Assembly (NCBI GenBank): GCA_005798205.1 | Contig: SYKJ01000072.1 | Location: 1-8,121, forward strand | DNA: 8,121 nucleotides | Direction: 5' to 3' | Source: Bacteroidota bacterium | GTDB taxonomy: Bacteria; Bacteroidota; Bacteroidia; Flavobacteriales; Crocinitomicaceae | Shown here: positions 1-4,866 of the stretch, in pieces | Numbering within the stretch: the stretch's first letter is position 1 | Layout of the letters: the number at the start of each line of letters is the position of its first letter | The notes under the pieces: model-generated | Seen by the model: only the letters and a program-made list of their open reading frames with translations | Told to the model about the DNA's origin: nothing | Databases searched by the model: none | Translations under genes and position numbers: made by a program

Positions 1-125
1 TCGAAAACAACTTTTCCATCGACTATTTTTTTTTCTATTTCAACATTGCCTAATTTGGGCAAGTTTCTTTTTGAATCGCAAGAATATAAAATAAGGAGAA
101 CAAAAAATAAGAGATAATTTCTCAT
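1..125 (-). CDS. Partial lipoprotein, probable second SCO1/SenC family protein (N-terminus only)
   Basis: The first 41 codons of a minus-strand gene that continues past the left edge. The start ATG (123-125) lies 3 bp after the stop of the upstream SCO-like gene, so the two are almost certainly co-transcribed. The protein opens with a short hydrophobic signal (residues 4-15) ending in L-Y-S-C at residues 13-16, a plausible lipobox with Cys16 as the lipidated residue, followed by a charged stretch with NLPKLG at 21-26. An LP-x-x-G segment soon after a lipoprotein signal is, as I recall, common in Bacteroidota SCO proteins, and SCO genes are often found at this place in oxidase operons. The CxxxC and His copper ligands would lie outside the window, so the SCO assignment is inference. 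The alternative is another oxidase-assembly lipoprotein. It contains an A9 homopolymer in codons about 31-33. Confidence 0.55.
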   Translation of the reverse strand, partial: MRNYLLFFVLLILYSCDSKRNLPKLGNVEIEKKIVDGKVVF

Positions 126-128
126 GCT

Positions 129-815
129 TTATTTTTTGTCTTTATCATACTGTTTTTGCAAAAGCGCTAAATGTTCGCGCATTCTTCTAATTAATCCCTC
201 TTTATTTCCTTGAAGAACCATTCTTAAATGTTGTTCTTTATCTAAAAGTAATATCAATTCTTGAAAGCTCTCTCCACCATAATATTGTTCTCCCTTTTGC
301 AATAAACTTTGGCCATTTTCTGTAAAATCATAAATTTTGCGGGCATCTCCCGTAGCGATAATCCATATATTCGGATCATACCCTTCAACATGGTCTTTTA
401 GGGCATCTTTTATTGTGTTTATCTCTTTTTCTTGCAATGGATTTCCGATACCATCTGTTGCAAAAGAAATAATTCGAACTTGTTTTAACTTCTTATGTTT
501 ATTTTTCCGAATGTGTTGATACAGCATCTGATTGATGTGCCAAAAAGATACTGCGCAACTATCAGGACAAGAAGTTTGAAGTGTTGTAATGAGTAAGATA
601 TCCCCTTGAAAGTCACTAAATTTCGTGTTTTTTATATTTTCTCCTGAATGATTTTTGAAAGCTAGGTCTTTAACTGCTCCAAAATCATTTAGCACTTTAA
701 AGTTATGCTTACAACCGCGCGTAGCAATAAATATTAGAAATAAGGCAGGTAAAAAAAGAATTAGAAGTGCAAGAAGAGACTTTTTTTTTGAAGAAATTCG
801 TTCTTTGAAAGCCAT
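129..815 (-). CDS. SCO1/SenC-like thioredoxin-fold protein, membrane-anchored, lacking the usual copper-ligand His
   Basis: A 228-aa protein with one N-terminal membrane anchor (about residues 13-31) and a periplasmic thioredoxin-like domain. The SCO signature is visible as T-S-C-P-D-S-C (residues 81-87), giving the CxxxC pair Cys83/Cys87. It is followed by a VRIISFATDG strand (113-122) that matches the SCO 'vxfxSxsvDP' segment, DPNIWIIATG (147-156) and a C-terminal LLLDKEQ strand (189-195). SCO proteins carry copper to the CuA centre of oxidase subunit II or act as thiol reductases. The family's third copper ligand, a His shortly before the last strand, is absent: residues 176-190 contain no His, and the nearest are H142 and H196. 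This may therefore be a redox-only or specialised paralog of the presumed SCO lipoprotein downstream. It lies 6 bp after the subunit IV gene. An A9 run covers codons 9-12. Confidence 0.82.
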   Translation of the reverse strand: MAFKERISSKKKSLLALLILFLPALFLIFIATRGCKHNFKVLNDFGAVKDLAFKNHSGENIKNTKFSDFQGDILLITTLQTSCPDSCAVSFWHINQMLYQHIRKNKHKKLKQVRIISFATDGIGNPLQEKEINTIKDALKDHVEGYDPNIWIIATGDARKIYDFTENGQSLLQKGEQYYGGESFQELILLLDKEQHLRMVLQGNKEGLIRRMREHLALLQKQYDKDKK

Positions 816-821
816 GTGTTC

Positions 822-1193
822 TTATGCGCCTCCGTAAGTTGCCCAAGATTCGCCTACTGCTAATGCTTCCCAAAGTGCAATAAATATCAGATAGAGAACA
901 AATAAAAAATAGGGAATCAATATCATATAACGCAATGCTTTTTTCTCATCTCCTAAATGCATAAAAACCATAACAATGTAACTCGCTTTAAAAATTGTTA
1001 AAATGATAAATCCCCATTTAACAAACGGCCAAATCGATGCACTTTGTTTTATGAAAGCTCCAGTAACCACCTCAACAGCAGTAATTATTGTTAAAAGGAT
1101 GGTAACCATCCAGATTTTCTTTCGAATTTCTTTTCCTTTTTCTTCAGAGTGATGAGCGTGAAGCGAATATTCTATTAAATCATCTCTTTCCAT
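822..1193 (-). CDS. Cytochrome c oxidase subunit IV (prokaryotic, caa3-type)
   Basis: A 123-aa small membrane protein with three predicted helices at about residues 27-48, 58-79 and 88-110. The segment KASYIVMVFMHLGDEKK (69-85) is typical of the short bacterial subunit IV that accompanies caa3-type oxidases, and the length fits the family. The cytoplasmic N-terminus is rich in His and charge (H12, H14, H15, then EEKGKE). It sits 15 bp after the 341-aa subunit III and 6 bp before the SCO-like gene, as expected for the tail of an oxidase operon. Subunit IV is non-catalytic and thought to stabilise the complex in the inner membrane. There is no Shine-Dalgarno sequence ahead of the ATG at 1193, which is normal for Bacteroidota. 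Confidence 0.88.
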   Translation of the reverse strand: MERDDLIEYSLHAHHSEEKGKEIRKKIWMVTILLTIITAVEVVTGAFIKQSASIWPFVKWGFIILTIFKASYIVMVFMHLGDEKKALRYMILIPYFLFVLYLIFIALWEALAVGESWATYGGA

Positions 1194-1208
1194 GAGTGTG
1201 TGTTTATG

Positions 1209-2234
1209 TTAAACCAAATAAAAGAAGGTAAATACAAATACCCAAACTAAATCTACAAAGTGCCAATATAATCCAGTTTTTTCTACCATTTCATAATGAC
1301 CTCTTTTGTGGTATTTTCCGGAAATTACTCCGAGTAAAATAATGATATTTATGATTACCCCAGAAAATACGTGAAAGCCATGGAATCCAGTTATAAAGAA
1401 AAAGAATTGACCGTATTGTTGTGGGCCGTATTCATTTTGCTGTAAGTTGGCACCGTACGTCACTCGGTTTTTTTCTCCTGCATAAATCACATCGTAATAT
1501 GTTTTTTCGGCTGCTTTTCCTGTGATAGGCGTATCTCCAATTTTGTTTTTTGAACCATCTCGCTTAATAATCAATTTTAGTTCGTGATCAGCTTGTTTAT
1601 TAATTTTAGCAAGAGAACCATCGTGCAGTCGAATTGTAGCATCTTTAATTTTACCGTTTGCAGCGCCATGTTGAAATTCGTGTAATAAATCGGTTTTTAT
1701 AATAGCCCCTTTTTTATGGTGCCTACCTGCTTCAATAACCTTAAAATTATCAATTTCACCAAAGTGACCTTTAACAATTGCTTGAGATCCGTCTGCTAAT
1801 TCTATTTTTCCAAATTCTGATCCATGAATGAAGTGGCTCCACTCCCAAGCTTGCGAACCAACAAAGAAAAAGCCTCCAATGATTGTCGCAATAAGCCATT
1901 TGACAACTCCTTTTTGATTCATGCGATGTCCAGATTCTACCGCTAAAACCATCGTTACAGAGGATACAATAAGAATGAATGTCATTAAAGCAACGTAAAG
2001 CAAGGGATAGCCATGACCAAGAAAAGGCATTGAATTAAATGTTTCTTCTCCAATAGGCCAAGCATCTTGTGCATCGTGACGCGAAAATCCATAGGCGATT
2101 AGAAGTCCTCCGAAAGTCAGAGCGTCAGATACAAGAAAGAACCACATCATTAACTTTCCATAACTGGTTTGAAATGGAGATTCTTTTCCTCCCCAAAGAG
2201 TTTTGGAGTCAAGTTGGGTTGTATTCTCTGACAT
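1209..2234 (-). CDS. coxC: Cytochrome c oxidase subunit III with a large His-rich insert between helices 3 and 4
   Basis: A 341-aa heme-copper oxidase subunit III. Predicted helices lie at about residues 28-50, 76-99, 112-135, 275-304 and 322-341, the five-helix layout of CyoC/CoxC forms without the first two helices of mitochondrial subunit III. Family marks include QAWEWSHF (128-135) with Glu131, FHGFHVFSG (284-292) and WHFVDLVWVFVF (324-335). Subunit III stabilises the catalytic subunit and is linked to oxygen entry and proton uptake. About 130 residues (139-270) that are not membrane segments separate helices 3 and 4; typical short subunit III proteins have only a brief loop there. The insert has seven His between 157 and 217 and a repeated I-x-L-x-D-G-S-x-A motif. 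The 19-bp leader contains an A9 tract instead of a Shine-Dalgarno. Together with the preceding 350-aa paralog it forms a tandem subunit III pair. Confidence 0.93.
   Translation of the reverse strand: MSENTTQLDSKTLWGGKESPFQTSYGKLMMWFFLVSDALTFGGLLIAYGFSRHDAQDAWPIGEETFNSMPFLGHGYPLLYVALMTFILIVSSVTMVLAVESGHRMNQKGVVKWLIATIIGGFFFVGSQAWEWSHFIHGSEFGKIELADGSQAIVKGHFGEIDNFKVIEAGRHHKKGAIIKTDLLHEFQHGAANGKIKDATIRLHDGSLAKINKQADHELKLIIKRDGSKNKIGDTPITGKAAEKTYYDVIYAGEKNRVTYGANLQQNEYGPQQYGQFFFFITGFHGFHVFSGVIINIIILLGVISGKYHKRGHYEMVEKTGLYWHFVDLVWVFVFTFFYLV
1425..1820 (-). other. Non-membrane insert domain of subunit III, His-rich, with repeated DGS motifs
   Basis: Encodes residues about 139-270 of the canonical subunit III. 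Two segments align at a 57-residue offset: GKIELADGSQAIVKG (142-156) and ATIRLHDGSLAKINK (199-213), sharing I-x-L-x-D-G-S-x-A. A third, weaker DGS is at 226-228. His occur at 157, 172, 173, 185, 189, 204 and 217. By topology it should face the periplasm if the family's usual orientation holds. The fold and function are unknown to me. Confidence 0.6.
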
Positions 2235-2253
2235 TGTTTTTTTTTGTGCGAAA

Positions 2254-3306
2254 TTAATGAATATAAATCAAAAACAAGAGCAAATATATCCACAAAATAC
2301 CTAAAAAATGCCAAAAAATTGCTGCAAGTCTCAGAGATAAATTATTTTCTGAAGAAAATCTTCCTGAAAATGAATGAATTGTAACTCTTCCTAGAAAAAG
2401 AATCGCTACTAAAATGTGCAGTAGGTGTATGAAACTTAATATAAACAAAAAGGAAGATGCTGCATCAGCCGACTCGGTTGCTTTGATTTGTAAATATGGT
2501 TTTAATATTTTACCGTTGTATTTCAAAGTACGATTTTCGTATTGTAATTCTTTCCCTTTGAAATACAATTGGAAGTCTTTTCCAAATTCTCCGCGCACAA
2601 AAAAGTCTCCTCTTTTGTCCTTCACATTTTGAGCTAGATAACTAAGGCGCAATTCGTCTAAAAAATCAAACTTTGTACTGTCATTTTTATAAAGTAAGTT
2701 GTTTTTGATTGTTACAAGATTATCGTCTAGATACAACTGAAAATTATTTGAACTATTTTTTATTTTCAATGACTTTTCTCTCGAAACTTTTTCAAATTGT
2801 GACATGAAATCTTGGTATTCTTTCATATTCTCTTCAGAAAGCTTTTTACCGTTCCAAGAAAATGTGTTACCATCAACCTCTATGAATTTTTCTTTGTATT
2901 TCACCTCAAAATAGTCGCCGTATTTGCCATCTGAAACAATAAGGTGGTTGTTTACAGGGTGTATTCCTCCGTCAATTAATTGATTGTAACCCTGGAATTG
3001 GAAAAATATAAATGCAAAGCCCAACAAGAGAGTAAAAGCCATAAGACTTTTTAAATTTCCTTGATTGTTCTTTTTAGCAGCGGAAATAGCAAGAATGAAG
3101 GTCAAGCTACTTAATAAAATGCATGAAGTACTTAACCAAAAACCAAGTGGGAGCGGATATTTTAACCAAAAAGAATCTCCCATCATAACGATGTAAGCTG
3201 ATGTAAAACCAGCGAATAACATTATTATGCTGAAAATCCCCACATAAATAAGGTTTTTCTTCATTTTTTCATGAACAATTGGGTCCATTTCTTTTGTGTA
3301 ATTCAT
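2254..3306 (-). CDS. Subunit III-like oxidase protein (350 aa) with an inserted 56-residue tandem repeat domain
   Basis: A divergent heme-copper oxidase subunit III paralog. Predicted helices are at about residues 18-42, 53-76, 86-108, 284-310 and 326-349. FWLKYPLPLGFWLST (46-60) and IFWHFLGILWIYLLLF (330-345) resemble the short (about 195 aa) first subunit III protein of flavobacterial oxidase operons. The conserved Glu of helix 3 and the Asp of the last helix, present in the canonical copy as E131 and D328, are replaced here (FQFQGY at 102-107; WHFLG at 332-336), so it is probably structural. About 165 residues (112-279) are inserted between helices 3 and 4, making it nearly twice the usual length. 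Most of that insert is a regular 56-residue repeat. The gene starts 5 bp after cyoE and ends 19 bp before the canonical subunit III. The leader is A-rich without a Shine-Dalgarno. Confidence 0.85.
   Translation of the reverse strand: MNYTKEMDPIVHEKMKKNLIYVGIFSIIMLFAGFTSAYIVMMGDSFWLKYPLPLGFWLSTSCILLSSLTFILAISAAKKNNQGNLKSLMAFTLLLGFAFIFFQFQGYNQLIDGGIHPVNNHLIVSDGKYGDYFEVKYKEKFIEVDGNTFSWNGKKLSEENMKEYQDFMSQFEKVSREKSLKIKNSSNNFQLYLDDNLVTIKNNLLYKNDSTKFDFLDELRLSYLAQNVKDKRGDFFVRGEFGKDFQLYFKGKELQYENRTLKYNGKILKPYLQIKATESADAASSFLFILSFIHLLHILVAILFLGRVTIHSFSGRFSSENNLSLRLAAIFWHFLGILWIYLLLFLIYIH
2488..2919 (-). repeat. Degenerate 56-residue tandem repeat inside the subunit III-like protein (about 2.6 copies)
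   Basis: Three units begin at residues 130, 186 and 242, so the period is exactly 56 residues (168 bp) twice over. The start of each reads GDYFEVKYKEKF, SNNFQLYLDDNL and GKDFQLYFKGKE. Later columns share N-N/R-x-F/L and then N-G/D-K/S: GNTFSWNGKK, NNLLYKNDST and NRTLKYNGKI. The first two units also match in their distal halves (Q170/Q226, K173/K229, R176/R232). The third is cut short at about residue 273, just before helix 4. No gap is needed in the alignment. Confidence 0.72.
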
Positions 3307-3311
3307 TTTTT

Positions 3312-4199
3312 TTATTTTGGAATCATTGCTTCTACGCGGTCAAAAACATAGACGAATTGTATTATTGGAAGATAAACAAATGAGGCGAACATAAGTTTAC
3401 GAGCAGCATCAGTTTCGCAGTTAACAAACAAGCGATGAGCATAAAGGAAGAAAAGAACGCCTAAAGTTGTAGCGACATATAGTGTTAAATTTCCTGTCCA
3501 ACCTAAGAGCCAAGGAACCAAACTAAAAGGAATTAAGGCTAAAGAATATGCCATTATTTGAAAAGCTGATGCTTTTGATCTACCGGATTTTGATGGAAGA
3601 AGAGAAAATCCTGCAAGTTTGTAATCATCGTGCAAAACCCAAGCAATTGCCCAAAAATGAGGAAATTGCCATGTAAATTGTACGAAAAATAAAATTCCTG
3701 GAAGAAAACCAAAATGATCAGTTGCTGCAATGGCCCCCAAGAATGGCGGAATTGCTCCAGGAAAAGCACCAACTAAAACTGCCCATGGACTTACTTGTTT
3801 CATGGGTGTATAAATAAAAACATAGCTAACAAAAGCTAAAAGTCCCAATGAAGCGCTTTGCCAATTAATTAAAAAGAGCAAGAATGTCCCTATTAAAAGT
3901 GATAAGCTACAAACGAGATAAGCTTCTTTTAAACTCATCCAGCCTTTTGGAAGTGGTCTGTTTGAAGTGCGCTTCATTAAAGCGTCTAAATCTCTTTCCC
4001 ATATTTGATTTGCTCCATTAGCTGCAGCTGTTACAAAAGTGCCACCCAAAAGAAGATAAAAGATTTCTAAAATAGTATCTCCACCGGCAAATAAATAACC
4101 TGAAAGTGCTGAAAGAATCACTAAAAATGATAGTCGAAACTTCGTAAAAATGAAGTAAATTTTGAATAGTGAAGGCTTAGAATCTGTATTTTCGGTCAT
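3312..4199 (-). CDS. cyoE: Protoheme IX farnesyltransferase (heme O synthase)
   Basis: A 295-aa UbiA-superfamily membrane prenyltransferase that adds a farnesyl group to heme B to make heme O, the precursor of the heme A used by subunit I. The catalytic first motif is NQIWERDLDALMKRTSNRPL (residues 64-83), with N64, E68, D70 and D72 in the N-x3-E/D-x3-D metal-diphosphate pattern. The second conserved loop is HFWAIAWVLHDDYKLAGFSL (about 180-199). Several hydrophobic helices fill the rest, consistent with the nine-helix fold, and the length is normal. I chose the ATG at 4199; a 3-codon extension to a TTG at 4208 is possible but less likely. It is the first gene of the minus-strand oxidase operon, 5 bp ahead of the subunit III-like gene and divergent from the carbonic anhydrase-like gene. 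Also known as ctaB. No heme A synthase gene is present in the window. Confidence 0.95.
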   Translation of the reverse strand: MTENTDSKPSLFKIYFIFTKFRLSFLVILSALSGYLFAGGDTILEIFYLLLGGTFVTAAANGANQIWERDLDALMKRTSNRPLPKGWMSLKEAYLVCSLSLLIGTFLLFLINWQSASLGLLAFVSYVFIYTPMKQVSPWAVLVGAFPGAIPPFLGAIAATDHFGFLPGILFFVQFTWQFPHFWAIAWVLHDDYKLAGFSLLPSKSGRSKASAFQIMAYSLALIPFSLVPWLLGWTGNLTLYVATTLGVLFFLYAHRLFVNCETDAARKLMFASFVYLPIIQFVYVFDRVEAMIPK

Positions 4200-4205
4200 T
4201 CGGCA

Positions 4206-4213
4206 CAAAATTA
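4206..4213 (-). promoter_or_regulatory. Candidate Bacteroidota -7 element (TAATTTTG) for the oxidase operon
   Basis: On the minus strand TAATTTTG matches the Bacteroidota consensus TAnnTTTG exactly, but no TTG-type -33 box sits 17-23 bp upstream. Transcription from here would begin very near the cyoE ATG, giving a nearly leaderless message. The match may be chance in AT-rich DNA. Confidence 0.25.
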
Positions 4214-4230
4214 CAAATTAAAACAAAGTC

Positions 4231-4265
4231 TATAGTTCTATTCTTTTCCATTTTTAAAAACTATA
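4231..4265. promoter_or_regulatory. Inverted repeat in the divergent promoter region (possible operator)
   Basis: TATAGTT (4231-4237) and AACTATA (4259-4265) form a perfect 7-bp inverted repeat with a 21-bp spacer that includes the palindrome TTTTTAAAAA (4251-4260). It is near the middle of the 115-bp divergent gap between cyoE and the carbonic anhydrase-like gene. The half-sites are AT-rich, so chance is a real possibility. Confidence 0.25.
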
Positions 4266-4280
4266 ATTCCCTCAAATAAC

Positions 4281-4288
4281 TAACTTTG
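4281..4288 (+). promoter_or_regulatory. Candidate Bacteroidota -7 element (TAACTTTG) for the carbonic anhydrase-like gene
   Basis: TAACTTTG fits TAnnTTTG exactly and ends 26 bp ahead of the ATG at 4315, a sensible distance for a short 5' leader. No clear TTG -33 box is seen upstream. It is better placed than the minus-strand candidate. Confidence 0.4.
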
Positions 4289-4314
4289 GTAAATATTAAC
4301 TTATTAATCGAGCT

Positions 4315-4830
4315 ATGGCGCTTATAAAAGCCTGCAAAGGCATTTTGCCTCAATTTGGGGAAGATTGTTACTTAGCGGAAAATGCTACAATTGTCGGTGA
4401 TGTTATAATGGGTGATTTTTGTTCAGTTTGGTTTAATGCCGTAATTCGTGGCGATGTAAATTCCATTCGGATAGGAAATAAAGTAAATATTCAAGATGGG
4501 GCTGTGTTGCATTGCACTTTCGAAAAAACAAAGCTTGTTTTAGGAAATCATGTTTCAGTTGGGCACAATGCACTCGTTCATGGCTGCACGATAGAAGACA
4601 ATGTTTTAATTGGAATGGGGGCAATAGTTATGGACAATTGTATTATCGAATCGAATTGCATTATCGCAGCCGGCGCAGTACTTTTAGAAAATACGCATGT
4701 AGAATCGTGGAGTATTTACGCTGGAGTCCCGGCAAAAAAAGTTAAGTCACTCTCACCAGAGTTATTTGAAGGTGAAGTACAGAGAATAGCATCTAATTAT
4801 GTTCTGTATTCGAGTTGGTTTAAAGAGTAA
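4315..4830 (+). CDS. Gamma-carbonic-anhydrase family hexapeptide-repeat protein (YrdA/PaaY-like)
   Basis: A 171-aa left-handed beta-helix protein of the gamma-carbonic anhydrase/YrdA family, which forms trimers with a metal at each subunit interface. Hexapeptide turns run from about residue 20 to 135. The three metal-binding His of the family are present: H66 (in GAVLHC), H84 (VSVGHN) and H89 (ALVHGC), with the expected 5-residue spacing of the last two. R45 and D47 (VIRGDV) and Q60/D61 (NIQDG) correspond to conserved structural and active-site residues of Methanosarcina Cam. The acidic loop of true Cam, with its proton-shuttle Glu, is missing: only 18 residues separate H66 from H84. Carbonic anhydrase activity is therefore uncertain, as for most YrdA-type proteins. 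The protein is cytoplasmic with no signal peptide. It is divergent from cyoE and 36 bp ahead of the arylsulfotransferase-like gene. Confidence 0.9.
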   Translation: MALIKACKGILPQFGEDCYLAENATIVGDVIMGDFCSVWFNAVIRGDVNSIRIGNKVNIQDGAVLHCTFEKTKLVLGNHVSVGHNALVHGCTIEDNVLIGMGAIVMDNCIIESNCIIAAGAVLLENTHVESWSIYAGVPAKKVKSLSPELFEGEVQRIASNYVLYSSWFKE

Positions 4831-4866
4831 TCTGAATGTATAAGGGTTCTACAAACATTTAAAAAA

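Noticed and set aside
337..837. Two plus-strand open frames of about 60 codons opposite the SCO-like gene (337-519 and 655-837)
   Set aside because: Both lie antisense to a gene with clear family motifs, have no recognisable domain, and are best seen as chance open frames.
2237..2245. T9 run before the canonical subunit III gene considered as an intrinsic terminator
   Set aside because: It lies on the leader side of the gene within a 19-bp gap and reads as A9 on the transcribed sense strand, with no hairpin; it fits an A-rich Bacteroidota translation leader.
2069..2632. Plus-strand open frames at 2069-2257 and 2414-2632 opposite the subunit III genes
   Set aside because: They are antisense to conserved membrane-protein coding sequence and show no family similarity or ribosome-binding context.
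3554..3772. Alternate-frame 72-codon open frame inside cyoE
   Set aside because: It is out of frame within a well-supported prenyltransferase gene and is not recognisable.
4200..4208. Three-codon N-terminal extension of cyoE to a start at 4208
   Set aside because: The codon at 4206-4208 is TTG on the minus strand; the ATG at 4199 gives a normal family N-terminus and avoids overlapping the candidate -7 element.
4433..4745. Open frames on both strands inside the carbonic anhydrase-like gene (4433-4624 minus, 4512-4745 plus)
   Set aside because: The real frame has all hexapeptide motifs and metal ligands; the others are shadows.
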